This document shows, one piece after another, positions 29,300 to 42,000 of a DNA stretch of 64,000 bases. Source of the DNA: Saccoglossus kowalevskii (taxonomy: Eukaryota; Hemichordata; Enteropneusta; Harrimaniidae). The translations under genes were made by a program, and so were the position numbers. The stretch lies in contig NW_003113963.1 in the NCBI RefSeq assembly GCF_000003605.2, forward strand, positions 332,613-396,612, in the 5' to 3' direction. The notes under the pieces are model-generated. The model saw nothing but the letters and a program-made list of their open reading frames with translations, was not told the DNA's origin and searched no databases. Each line of letters begins with the position of its first letter. The stretch's first letter is position 1.

Positions 29300-29521
29300 T
29301 CATGGATTCCGCTGTTCCATACTCCTGAATAGATCAGTGGAATTTTGTTCAGAATTAGTATAATCCTTGTCATCTAGTATATTTTTCAACTGAGATGAGA
29401 AATCTTGTTTTCCTGATGAAAAATCACTAGCACAATAGAACAGGGAACTACTTAATATAATGCAGTCCACTACGCTAAATCCGTTATCACTAAAACATGT
29501 AACATTTACCTCCGCACACAT
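29300..29521 (-). pseudogene. LINE endonuclease fragment
   Basis: The minus frame reads VTCFSDNGFSVVDCIILSSS then LFYCASDFSSG. This resembles the C-terminal part of the AP-type endonuclease of non-LTR retrotransposons, where T-C-x(n)-G-x-S-V-V-D-Y-x-I-x-S-x-x-L-F precedes S-D-H. The SDH motif is replaced by FSSQ. No reverse transcriptase follows before the minisatellite begins, so it is a short relic. The assignment rests on one motif. Confidence 0.45.
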
Positions 29522-29957
29522 GGAGAACGCCCATTTAATATATGATTTTTAACACATTTCAATTATTCATTTGTTTACATGCAGTCATGCGATGTTCTAC
29601 TCTGATTGGAATGTTCAAGTTCATCCTCTGGCTGATATCTAGTGTTCATGTTGTTTCTTTCAGTCATTGCCACTATTTGTTAGTAATCAATTTATTGATT
29701 AATTGATTAATAATCAAATATATAATCCGCTACTAACCTTTGACTAAAGGGGTACCAAGTGTGACGTTGTGGCGCACTGAGTGCCGGGACCCCACAGATA
29801 ATATCAGGTTTTCAAAGTTTCTCAAGAACATCGCATAAGTACTAGTGACAGTTAGTGCCACCTGAGCAGCGTTTGCAGCGTTTGCCTTACCGAACTATGG
29901 CAGTGTATGCTCCAGAACTGTATGAATCATTCGCGAACAATAATTTACCGAAGTTAA

Positions 29958-30078
29958 AGCCGGAGGGTCGTCACATGCGCACGCGCGGGAATTGAGTCCC
30001 AAGCGACGATATCGACACAAAGGTTATAGGTAGACGCTATGGCCATCTGTAGCATGCGCAGGTGACGACTCGCCCGCT
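29958..30078. mobile_element. TTAA-type MITE (family A, copy 3), internally shortened
   Basis: TTAA at 29954-29957 and 30079-30082. The ends are AGCCGGAGGGTCGTCACATG and GCAGGTGACGACTCGCCCGCT. The interior lacks the GTTTACAAACAAGC block present in longer copies. Confidence 0.8.
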
Positions 30079-30401
30079 TTAATTTATTGAGGGGTAAATC
30101 ATTTTGAAGAGAATCGGACCTGTGCAGTATACACACTCTATTTGGGCATAATAACGCTTGCATAGCTGAATCTTTTTATATTTTTTTTCTCTAGAAGTGA
30201 TAACTTAATCCAATGTTCAGAAAACAGAAGGCTCGTTAGTTTATAAAACTTTTTATCATTCTTACTTGGGATAAATATCGAGCAAATACAATCAGTATCG
30301 TCACAACAATGTGTCAAAATTGTGTTGTTAAAATATGGTAAACACAATCATGTGTAGATATAAGATCTTTTTTCGAAAAATCTGATGTACATACTCTAAG
30401 G

Positions 30402-30673
30402 TTATTACGAGGATACCTCAAAGTATGCACGAAGATAGTACAGCGGGAGTATCGACCGACGCGACGGTGTACTGCTGTATCCAGAATCAGCGAACTTCTT
30501 TCGGTGGAGTCCGGTCAAACCCTGGTGGCAGCCATGTTTGCTTTTATTATTAGAGGACGCTTACGCGCGTAATCATTCTATATCTGGAATTCGCATTTCC
30601 TAATATGGTAGGATGAAAATACCGCAAAGTTACGGCATGCTGTAACCTATGGCGTTAAGGTGACAGATGTATA
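30402..30673. mobile_element. Family D copy 2 (half hairpin plus tail)
   Basis: GGTTATTACGAGGATACCTC and TATGCACGAAGATAGTACAG form one arm; the opposite arm is missing. The tail module GTCCGGTCAAACCCTGGTGG ... AGATGTATAAT follows directly. The missing arm suggests deletion of a hairpin half. Confidence 0.7.
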
Positions 30674-30967
30674 ATACATTTGTATGTATTTGAAATTAAC
30701 GTTTTAATCCGGATTCTTTGTGTAAATACATGTCCTAATTGTTTTTGAATCTTCTCAAAATGTTTTCCTCTATTTCGCATTGGTCACAAATGTTAACGAC
30801 TGTGTCAAAATTAATAAACAAACAGTTTTGATAATTGCCATAAAATAGTGTATGTAGGTCAAATACTTGCAAAGAAGCTTAATATGAGACTACTCTGGTT
30901 TTCACACGTGATCAATTGCATACCATTCAACGAGATTATTACTAGTATTTGCATCAGCGTATGGCGT

Positions 30968-31056
30968 TGAAGGGCGGTGGTCGTCGCGCCGCGCATGCGC
31001 GAGATATGGGTATCAACAAAAATGGCGACTTTGACCGTTTAGCATACCAACGAGTA
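30968..31056. mobile_element. TTAA-type MITE (family B, copy 2), truncated
   Basis: AGGGCGGTGGTCGTCGCGCC, GCGCATGCGCGAGATATGGG, AACAAAAATGGCGACTTTGA. Only the left end is present. Confidence 0.6.
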
Positions 31057-33028
31057 CACACACAATGAATTAATATGGTAGCCTCAGCTTGGAGTATGAA
31101 AGTAAATTGTAAAGTTCATTCCATTAAAGTGTGAATTAAAAAAGTAGTTAAGTGACTTTAATATATTTATGTAAAAGAAAAAACTCTTTCATCGTACGCG
31201 TGCCCTCTGAGCTTTTCACTAGTCTAAGTGCTTAATTGAGGCTTTCTTCATTAAGTACTATATAATGGGATATAAGTGTCATTGACGTACGATTGTAAAA
31301 CTATTACTTTTATTTTAACAAGAGAAAATGTCAATTGTAGTAGGGAAACAAATGTGACGCCAAGATGACGGATGATGCCGGTGCACGACGTGACGTGAAA
31401 TGTTTTGTGGGTGGTCATGACGCACATGTACCGCGCAATCAACTCCGAGTGTAAATTTTAAAAAGTGATATTAAAAAAAGCGATTAACAACCGATATTAC
31501 TATGTGGAATGGCTTCAATCTAATACAAACTTGAGATACAAGTTGAGGAACGGGTTTTTCGTATTTCTACAAATCAGAGAAAACTAATTTTTGCGTTAGG
31601 CCCGCCGCTAACCCATATTCGACCACAATTGGTGTATTTTCGTGGGAAAAAATTCCTCGCATACGATCACCTCATTACAGAAAGAACACAATCTCATCGT
31701 TCAATTTCATGTACGCCAGCTAAACGGTGCAAGCGGATCAACCAATTTTATAACACTCTTATTAGATTCACAAAAGAAATTCTCATTGAATCGAAAAATC
31801 GTGAAAAGATGATAATAAGTTCCAATTCTCGCAGAAAAAAGAATGAACGAGAATTTACGGTAGTGGAGATTTAAAACGTATATGCGTAGCACAAATGTGA
31901 GCCAATGTTCGTTTCTCAATTTACGACGTACACGTCTATGTTTGACTGAATGTAACTATTAAACCCACGTCAACCCCAACTCAATGACATCGTAGATTTG
32001 CCTAGTAGTATTTTCACACTGACTATCACACGCATGTATTTGCTGCTAGTAAATGATTGACATTTCTCACAATAAACACCAACTACTATATGTAGGGCAC
32101 CATATTCATGCTTAGGCCAGCGATTTTAATCGGTGTACAGCTACCGTGGATGGGAGAACTGGGTATTTGAGGGCCAATCGAGTCCCGCATTTTTGGGAAT
32201 ACGTTTCAGTCTGATTGTCATTGTGAACAGGATGCTGGTCTTTTTGTTAATATGCTCTGTGGACAGCAACAACGCATGGAATCCACAGTAGCACGCCTCA
32301 CAGTCGTGTTAAATTAAACTGATACGTCTTAGAATTTGCATGACACATAAGGCAATTACTGGAGTAATGAAGTATGGGTTAACGTACAGAAAAAAATTAT
32401 CTCGCTCTATCTGCATTGATGGTCAATTTATCAACGAATCAATTTACCACTTGCTCTTAAAATCAATGAATTTGTTTTATATCAATACGCGGTAGTCTGA
32501 CAAATTAAATGTAATCCGCCCACGTGAAACACGGTCGTTATTTATACACCCAAGGTCACCACACTCCACATTTAAGATGCATTATGAACTGTATTTTAAT
32601 ATCGACGTTTGATGAATCGTATGACTGAATCGTATATGTTACAGCATATGCGAATATAGTGTACATTCGATGAAAAATGCTATAACCTTGAAGCTGTACC
32701 AACGAATAATCGCGACTAAGTATTCATTACAGGTATGATGTCCGACGTGTGAACATGAATTACTACTGACGTAAACCATTACTGTCCTGTATAAACACCG
32801 GACATTATTTGGCCCAGCGGATACTTTCGGTACTTTGGAGTCAAAAGAGACTTGTATATATCGATAAAGCTGTGCAGAAGTGATTCATTGTTTGACGTCA
32901 TTTAAAAAACAAAACAAGCTCATTGATATATCAGTTCTAATAAATGTGAATAAATGAAAACAAATATGAACATTATATAGTGGCAGTCGGTTCTAATAAT
33001 TTTTACAATCTGACTTTTTTAATCTTAA

Positions 33029-33140
33029 AGCGGGAGGATCGTCACCTGCGCACGCGCGGTAATTGATTCATAAGCCACGATACCAACGCACTCTAAAACA
33101 CAAAGGTTCATTGGTAGACGCTTGCTTGTTGTCCATGGAT
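33029..33140. mobile_element. TTAA-type MITE (family A, copy 4), left part
   Basis: TTAA at 33025-33028, then AGCGGGAGGATCGTCACCTG and CACGCGCGGTAATTGA. It stops near GTAGACGCTTGCTTG. Confidence 0.65.
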
Positions 33141-35029
33141 GACCTCATTTGGGTACTTCTTTGTTTTCACAAAATTCTACAAATCCTAGGCGTGCTTTTA
33201 CAGCAAACAAAGAATCATTTTTACACAGTCTAATTGCCTCGTATTTTAGATGTTTTTAGAATATGAAATTGTCTTGTGTTAAATTTGATCGTTTTTAAGC
33301 ATTAAGTTTGTAAAGCTTACCTAGTTTTTACTGTACCCCCTGCAATAGTTCCTTAGTAGTCATCTTTAATTTGTTTGTCAATTAACGTACCGGAAGTCCA
33401 ATTAACATAGCAGTGCGTTTGACCTTTGTCGCCATTTTTATTTTACCTCGACGCTTTCCCCACATCACATACAACTAGGGAAATTCACGTGCGTTAAATT
33501 GCGTTCGTCGTGTTAGGCAATAAAAAATGTATTTGCGTTAAAGTACGTTCAAGGTTTTAATTTTCTCATGGCATAGACAAAGTTTTCACCCTCGCTTACT
33601 AACAGTAAAATATGTTTGGGATCGCAATCACCGTAGCTATCGTCGTGGTAATTCAGATACCTAAACACTTGAAATGTTACTACGTCGTGATATTCACGTG
33701 CGTAACATTGCGTTTTTAAGTCATGTGCCGCCGGCGTAAATTGCTCACGGCAAACGTGTAATTAGCGTAACACGCTTGTTGTCCTTTGTCGCCTGTCATC
33801 TCACCAAAGTGAATCGTTTCATAGGAATCTGTAATAAAATAATACAAGCGTTTTAGCATTTGCATATTCGAATAAGTTCGAACTACAAGACCCTGACGGT
33901 TATAACAAAGTTATGCGTAAGTCACTCGGTTGCTTTAATCACTTTAATAAGACGTTCCGCGCCCTGACTCCCAATAAAATGTTCAGTTAATTAGTTTAAA
34001 ATATACACAACTTGCGTTAGAAAAATGCAATCCTTTCTTAGATGCTAAAGCATTAGATTGTAAATTAATGACTAACTTTATAAACTTACTAGAACCTTTG
34101 TGTTCTGTTGCTGTTAGACGCGGAAAATCCAGAAATAGTAGCCAGAAATAATATTGAAATATTCACCAGGATACAAGATGAACAGAAATGTTAGAAAACC
34201 CCTTTCAGTGAAATTAGTCTTTAATGTTTATTTTTCAACTATATACGTTAACAGAATATTTCAAGTTTTAGTGTATCACGTGCGTCATTTAACTACAATA
34301 ACATTACCTTGCAAAACATAGTTCGCGATAAAATGATTCGTATTTACGTTTTTACTGAAGTCTGACATTGATAAATAGATCGGATGTCACATACGTTTTT
34401 TTCCACTTTTTGTATTTCGGTTTTAAATGAAACAACCGCAGAAAAATGGCCGTGCGTCACGTTAGTGAGGTGATTGACCACAAAATTGAAGGTTGCCTGT
34501 GGCAAAAGTAGTACTGCGAAACTATTTCAGGAAATTTCCTGAATTCGTTGATTTGTTTATATTTCGTTCGTTCGGTTATATGATGCAATGTGCAACAGTG
34601 CAAACAAACTCGATTTTCCTCAATCAGACAACTTAAAAACAACCACATTTCTCTTCAAAAAAGTCAAAATTCGATAAGAGAAATCACTCTGATCTAAACT
34701 AATCAGAAAATTCAAACAAATCTGATAGTTATCAAAACTCAGCTACCAGTCACTATGTGAATTCCATCAATCAGAGACTTCGGGTACTTCTCCAAATTCA
34801 GCTACAGATAATTTTTTGGATTTATTGGACCTCGCAAAATTTAATCCTAAAAAGTCTGGAACATGCTAATTGTTATCTCTTAAAAAGAAAAAAAAAAAAA
34901 AACATGATCAATCTTCTCCATAAAACTAATTCCACGTGTACGTTTTAACTTCTTACGTCTTCCTTGCATTTCTCATTTAGTGTGTATCATTTATGCATCT
35001 AATTACATATCTCAGCGCGTGTTCGAATT

Positions 35030-35122
35030 TCATGTAAATAAACAATGTATTTTACACATGTTGTGTACGTCGCTATGAGTCCCATGCTGAACAGGACGCG
35101 GTGCGACGACCACCGCACTTTA
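35030..35122. mobile_element. TTAA-type MITE half (family B-like), copy 2
   Basis: AACAATGTATTTTACACATG ... CGCTATGAGTCCCATGC ... GACGACCACCGCACT|TTAA, matching the block at 12060-12154. Confidence 0.55.
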
Positions 35123-36394
35123 AACTACGGCAACATTCTTACTACAATTAACCTCCAAGTATCCCATGTTTTGTCATTTAAAACAATCAACATATATATC
35201 TTCATAAATTTGTCATCCATTCCATTTTATCTTTAAAACCACGTGTTGAGATATGGATCTGTCACATTTATTTACATGCAATATAGACTTTCATTTCATT
35301 TTGCCTGTAATTACCTTGACACCTGATTCCTCTAGTAGGTTTAGACAACTTGATTCAAAACTAAATGTGTATATGTTGTTACTTTCATAACTATCCAACT
35401 CAGTTTATCCATCGTGAAGACCTGGTAGCAAATTTCAATTTAAAAAAAATTCTTTGCAATAACTTTACATTGTATAAAGATAAACACGCAATATTGCTAT
35501 TTCACTGATTTATTTGGCATATGGCCAAGAATTCTGCTCATGACAAGACTTATTTATATCTATCATATTTCGCTAGGGGCGCAGCTATTACAGCCGTGAA
35601 CGTTTCAATCAAACCGGAACACCTTGCCATATTTCTCAATTTCTCATTGTTTACATATTCTAGCAAATGTCTTAGGAAAATTCACATCACAGAAATATCA
35701 CTGATGGAAAACTTTATATTGCAATTTAATTTTTCAGTTTTAATTAGTTGTATTGAAATTCATTAGTAATAAGTAATATAGAAGTATATATATATATACT
35801 TCTTTATTTCATTGCTGAGAATAAGGAGAGATATACATTTGTTTCATACTATAATTTCGCATCTTTAATGGAAAATTGTACTGGGGGATTATTAATTTCA
35901 ATAATCAATATTCAACTCTCCTACTGCAACACCAATAAGATCATTACTTATAGTATTTCACTAAGCAGTATAACAAGAACGCGTGGTGAAAATCCATTCT
36001 ATAGATGCTTCTTGGTCGAAGTAAGAAAATATAGGCAATATTAGAGCATGGGTCTTATTTAGGAACTCCTGCCAGAACAACTGCACAAATCGCAAGAACA
36101 AATTAATAGTTCCAAAGAATGGTATTCCTATATTAACACCAATTGTTCATGACACGTAAAACATTATTTCTCAACTCCTAATAGAAAAGACCAGTGACAG
36201 CGGAAGCTATTCTCTGCAAAAGCCACTCACCACGAAAGCCACTCATACTAGTAATATAGAAAAACATTGTTCATACACAAACTCAAATCTATGACTAAAG
36301 GCTTTTTTGTAATACTGACCGTTGTTTTATATAGTAGGAAATGGGATGTCAGCGTATTTTATTGTGTCATATAACAATAGTACTAGTAACCAGA

Positions 36395-36440
36395 GAAGGC
36401 TATGGCCATCTGGCGCATGCGCAGATGACGACTCCCCAGT
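36395..36440. mobile_element. Family A MITE fragment (right end)
   Basis: GCTATGGCCATCTGGCGCAT, GCGCAGATGACGACTCCCCA. Only about 45 bp remain. Confidence 0.6.
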
Positions 36441-38902
36441 TTAGTTTTAAGCACTGTTTCACTAACACTAACAGTTTTAAGACTGAATGTGTAAGCAGAG
36501 AGTAACCAGAGTTTGTTGTAAACAATACAAATATACAACACGAACGTCAATATGCATCATGTTGTTCAACAGCTTAAAAGTGCCTTGCCCTTCTTTATAT
36601 CAGTCACCAGTCGGGTCACTGTACTTTAAAGTGCGTGTACCTAAAATTAGTTCACTTTACTGATTATTGGATATGGAGATTCGTATCTTGATTAGTGTCA
36701 TTTCCTGTCAAATTGTTTGGCCAACTTATAATAAAATACCAGTTTGCTCATGTTGATTACATTGACCTTTTAAAATGTAATAGTGGTACGCACAGTCATA
36801 TGAAATCATTTATATTTCACAGTTTTGAGGAAAGAGATTAAAATATCCACGTTATTCTCAAAACTCACACTGCATTGTACTTTTGTCTTTAAGGGGTGGT
36901 AGCCTACTCATAAACGTAAATACCAAGAATTTTGCATTTAACATTCACTTTAAAAAAGGTTGTTAGTATTATAATGCTTTTACCAAATTTTGTGTTCTAT
37001 GGAATTGTTCTAAAAAGGCGATTTTTTGAAAAATATTACGTTTATTAGTAATACGTTTCTCAAAATACGTCACTTTAACATGAATGCTATTTCATGTTGC
37101 CATGGAACAATAGCTCCGTGATTATACATAATAATCGAAATTGTACGTACAATAGACGCCCTCCTCGCTCGTCATATGTTTCGAGGGCGTATATATATAT
37201 TTTATGTCTGTATATGCGTATTTAATTTGAAATGCTTTTAAATACAAATTTTCGCCAAACATTTGAGAAATATATATCTGATTCTGCCTAAATTTCGTTT
37301 ATGGATAAGATTGAAAAAAAAACTGTTTTTGAATACATAACCCCCAAATCTCCACAAACTTAATAAGTCGCTTGTTTTTCATTAGCACTGTCGTATTCGC
37401 TGTCCGATAGTCATGCTCAATCAAATCATACAAGTCCTGTTGTTTCCAGTCGGGTGGTTATAAGAACTAGGTCACTGTACCTTTTTTCGGAATCACAACA
37501 GAGTGCTAGCAAGTCTATATCTGATATAGTTCACTTGACTGATTTGGGGTTATGGAGATTAAATATGTAATGCATTAGTAAACACAGCGAATAAACAACA
37601 AAATGACGTTAACCTTAGGCAAAACGAGTTCAACACTGTTTACTGATATTATACTAGTAATCACCACCAAGTCACATTTCACCCAAGCCGTAGCCACGTG
37701 CTGACGGTACCCCCATTGTGACAACTCTTTTGCTATATCACTGATAAACTGTGCTTCTTTTCAAGGTAAAATATAATCCTGGATTATTTCCTGTTTTTCT
37801 TGTTGCATTTTCGTCATAATATTCGACGTCGCGCCTGTCCACTGCAGCTCCAATCATCCGACTACGGTGCGATTTTTCGCTATAAGAACAATACAATATC
37901 TGTGTATCAAACCAGTATACTAACCACAAAATGGCAGAGATGGGGACATTCTGGTGAATGAATTGTTTGACGACCTATTTCGCTATTTTTCACTTTTCCG
38001 AATATTGAAAACACCGTTATATTACACTTCCAATTATGGCTATGGCCTGCGAATTGCCCGTATGTATGTAGCGTTGTAGGCCTGTAGACATCACATCTCA
38101 TTATCTTTTCCATATCTGCATTTGCTTTTCAGCTAAAACTGAATAACTAAAGAATGCTACGTCCAGGGACTGGCAGTTTTTTTTTTACGGCAACCGATGA
38201 GACGGCATTATCCAAAGTTCAACTTCGCGTGTCTCGGCACAAGATACTGAGTGATCGACCTTTCTTCCTACGATGCTAACTGAAGCAAACGAGTTATTTT
38301 CAGTACTTAAGTTACGAGTTAATTACTTAAAAATAAAGGTATTTAAAATTTAAACTTTGCCTCACATGCAATCAAACTTGTTTCCAGTAATGGTCATTTT
38401 TTACACGGAGGATAATAAATGAGGATCCAATCTACTTTGCACCATAGATCCCCGGGGCTTACGCATGCGCGTACACGTACACCATCCTGATATATGTTTT
38501 TCCGCCCGATGATTTTTTTTTCAAACAGTACATCTTATAAAATGTCGAGTAAAACATTCCCCTTAGTTGACGTATGTGCGCTGTGAACACACACAAAGGA
38601 CAGAGTATTAGGGTGTTATTAGCCTATGGAAACTGTCGCCTACTCAATATTTGTACTATTCAATTGAAAAGGCAACGTCGTTAATCAGGCGCGTCGGCGG
38701 AAGAATGTGCCATCATCGTAGGGCATTGGGATAAACTAAAATTGCACGTCCTCACAGTGTGTAGTAGTTAACGCCCTCGTACGGTATTGACACTCACTTG
38801 GTGTTTGAGCCAATTAGCTCTTCGCTTTGAGTAAACAATACTAGGGTTTCCATGAAAACAGCCTGCCTTTCTTTGTTATGCTAATCATGTATGAACAATG
38901 AC

Positions 38903-38985
38903 CCAATCAAAATGAGCGACGGAGAACTCTGCGAAGAACTTCTGTGGGTATATAAACAGGGTCTCACTCAGAGAGAACAAGCCAG
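38903..38985 (+). promoter_or_regulatory. Core promoter of the P450 gene
   Basis: A CCAAT box lies at 38903-38907 (ACCCAATCAA) and a TATA box TATATAAA at 38949-38956. Transcription should start near 38977-38985, giving a 5' leader of about 65 bp before the ATG at 39046. A single TNGCGTG match (TCGCGTG, 38225-38231), the core recognised by AhR/ARNT at CYP1 genes of vertebrates, lies about 750 bp upstream; one match could be chance. Confidence 0.7.
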
Positions 38986-39045
38986 TTTGCGCCTTACTCT
39001 ATACTACAACTTTTGTCATCATTGGTTTATGAAGCGCCTGTCGCG

Positions 39046-42000
39046 ATGTCAGTAGTTCTGTTCATAATCGCATTCGCATGCGTCGTGTTGTATCTGGCTC
39101 GTCGGGCGCATGCATTCTGGAACAAACCTTTACCGCCTGGCCCCGTAGCGCTACCAATCGTAGGCAATCTGCTTGTACTGCTTCGTAGCGAACCGCCCTG
39201 GAAAATAATGAAGGGTCTTTCCGACAAGTATGGCAACGTGTTCTCGTTACAGTTAGGTCCTCAAGTAGCTATAGTCTTATGCGACCACGTGGCTATACGC
39301 GACGCTTTTGTCAAACAAGCGCCATGCTTTTCGGGTAGACCATACGTTTATTCCATTAGCCAGTTCTCGCGAAACAACTGTGGCATAGCCTTCGGTAACA
39401 TCAGCCCCGAATGGTCCTACCACAAAAAACTAGCCTCGATCGCTATACATACCAACATACACTCAAACAACAAACATGACACAGCTACGTCGACAGAAGA
39501 AAAGATCTTGGAGGAGATTGCACACCTTGTCGAAGTACTGAAAACGAAAAAGGACACACCTGTAGACATCAGCCAAGATCTCTGCCTCAGTGTAATTAAT
39601 GTGATTTGTCACATGACCTTCAATCAAAGATATCAACTTAACGACCCGGAGTTTCAGACTATTCTGCGCGACAACCGACAGTTCATTGATCTGCTGACGC
39701 CTGGCGACCCAGTCGACATTTTCCCGATTTTAAAGGTAAATATGTTATTAATATATATTTTATTCATTTTTTGTAGTGCATGTTGACAAAGACACCGGCT
39801 GTGGTATGATTTGGATTGCGCATGCGCATGATTGTACTTTGAAACGAATGTTTTCGTTTACGATAAATCATAGTCCAATGTGCATATGAACATGGAATAT
39901 TGAACAACATTTTTAAAATTAGGTTATGCACCTTTCAATAATAGAACATTTCGAATAACAGGAAATAAAAAAAAAAGACAACCACAAATTGCCTTAATCT
40001 ATCAATTCCACTGATTAAGCAACATAAGTGCGTCCTTATTATTATAACTACCAACAAGTGTTCAAATTTGTTCGAACCCTAGAAATCTTCAAAAAGTGAA
40101 AATGTCACGCTGACTTTCGCGAAAAAAGAACTACAGATTGTGATGGAGTTGTCCGAGGGTTTTGTTTTTTGTCTGGGGGCATTGGTGGTTTAGAATTATT
40201 CTAGCTTTTGGTCTCAATAATATTATAGGAGAGGGGCATTATGAAAAAAAAAAAACGACTTCGCTCGTAGCAATACATCCCTTCCTTCTGAGTCGAGGCT
40301 GAATTGGTATTTGTTTTTTGATTTTTCAATTCTCATCATTTGTTCGTAATTTTGAAATGTGTACAGACCGCTTAAGCGCCTGGAATTTAGGACGGATCTC
40401 ATCCCGTCCCATTGGATTTTGATTGTAAAAAGAACCCTGTAACCCCTAGGTTACGGCCGTAGTTAAGAACGGTAATTAGTCTGTTCGTGATGAGGTACGT
40501 AAACAACACAGTCACACAGCAGTTGTTGCTCAAGTCATCGACTATAAATAAGCTAGGGAGTTTTTACCTTAAATATATTACTTTGGGAGATTGGTTTTGC
40601 TTTTAACAATTTGGGTGATGCATAGTCCGATCACTGATAATTTGCAGATGTTATGAAATATGTAACAGGGAGGCTAAAAGCGGTATTACCTGTGTGTAAA
40701 GCAGTCGCGACGGCGTGTTATGAAGCAGTTATCTGTGTGAATCGAACAGAACTCGTTAACCGCCAATCACCGGGAGATAAGCAATATAAGAGTTCATGTA
40801 GTTGCGATCAGGAAAAAGCAATTAGGAGATGTTGATACCGAGATTAATAATGTTGACACAGAAGCGAGTACACACGATGTATCTCAAACTTACGCACCGA
40901 TACTCAGCTACGTGGCGTTGAACCGGGTGCACGGCAGTCATATGCCGAAGATTCTCAAACATCTCTTAGATCCGCACACTTACGACACGTCATCTACTGT
41001 TTAACCAATAGCGCCTATTGTATTACATCCGTCATAAACCAATCAACCTGCGCGACCTTTGAAATGATGACGTCAGGGCAGCGTTCGTATGACGTGGTTC
41101 ATTATTAACGTAAGCGGTAAAGTATATCCAATTTTGTATTGTTTTCCCGTGAAACATAATTATTAAATGTGATACTAGCGATTGTTTGTTGATTTATCAA
41201 ATTTCCGATTTAAATGTTTGTATAAAGGGTGACGTTAGCGATGGCTCTCGTATTAAACGCCACTCTGTATACTAGTGACTGTGCATTCACTCGGGCTGTT
41301 TTTGTTCGCAATATGACAGCATAACTTCGGCTGGGGTAATTTAATACTAGCATTTAAATAATTCCATCGATAATTGAGGATATACGGCTTTCAAATAATA
41401 GACTGTGTCACCTGTTCTAAAACAGTTATGTCCCACGTACGCCCGATGTATGACTTTCTTACGTGACTCACATAGTATATGTGTAATATGATGAAATTGT
41501 TTTTGCGTATCTGATAATCGACTTAATTAACGAATTGCTGTGTTATGTCTGGCACCGTTTAGGCCATGTGAAGTTTTGGACGGAACTTGGCTCAGTGATT
41601 TGGAACTAATTACGAGATAACCGTCGCTATTCGGACTACTATTTCTGACAGTTGGTATTCGTAGTTATTAATGTAGTGAACGATTAATCAAAATATATGA
41701 CGTGTTCAGTACTTAGTGTGATTAGTTGAACGTGTGAAGGCCACGCCTTAGAGTCTTAGTACTGTTTTGTAATTGGTTAGAGTTTTGAAAATGAATAAAG
41801 TTGTTTTAGTTGGTCTTGGGGAGTACACGAGGACAGAGGCACTCTTGAAAAGTCCTGGAGAATCTTGGGGCGAGTCTTGACGCAGTCTAGAGAGAGTCTT
41901 GGGTCAGCCTTGCGATAGTCTTGGGGACTTTTCCCCAGGGCGCTGTGTCTTACAGAGTACTCGACTGACCGACTAAGACGAGAGTTGAAACGTATTTCGT

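Larger units (their letters stand above)
31057..38880. other. Intergenic; no convincing gene
   Basis: AT-rich, with scattered short open frames lacking splice support or recognisable domains. Contains MITE fragments at 33029-33140, 35030-35122 and 36395-36440. A diverged pair of about 100 bp (36609-36690 and 37448-37567) shares CAGTCGGGT, GGTCACTGTAC and TTGACTGATT..GG..ATGGAGATT. Confidence 0.5.

Noticed and set aside
27486-29373. Long minus-strand frames rich in RADIVQSRYCSEQ
   Set aside because: Produced by the 16-bp minisatellite; no independent coding evidence.
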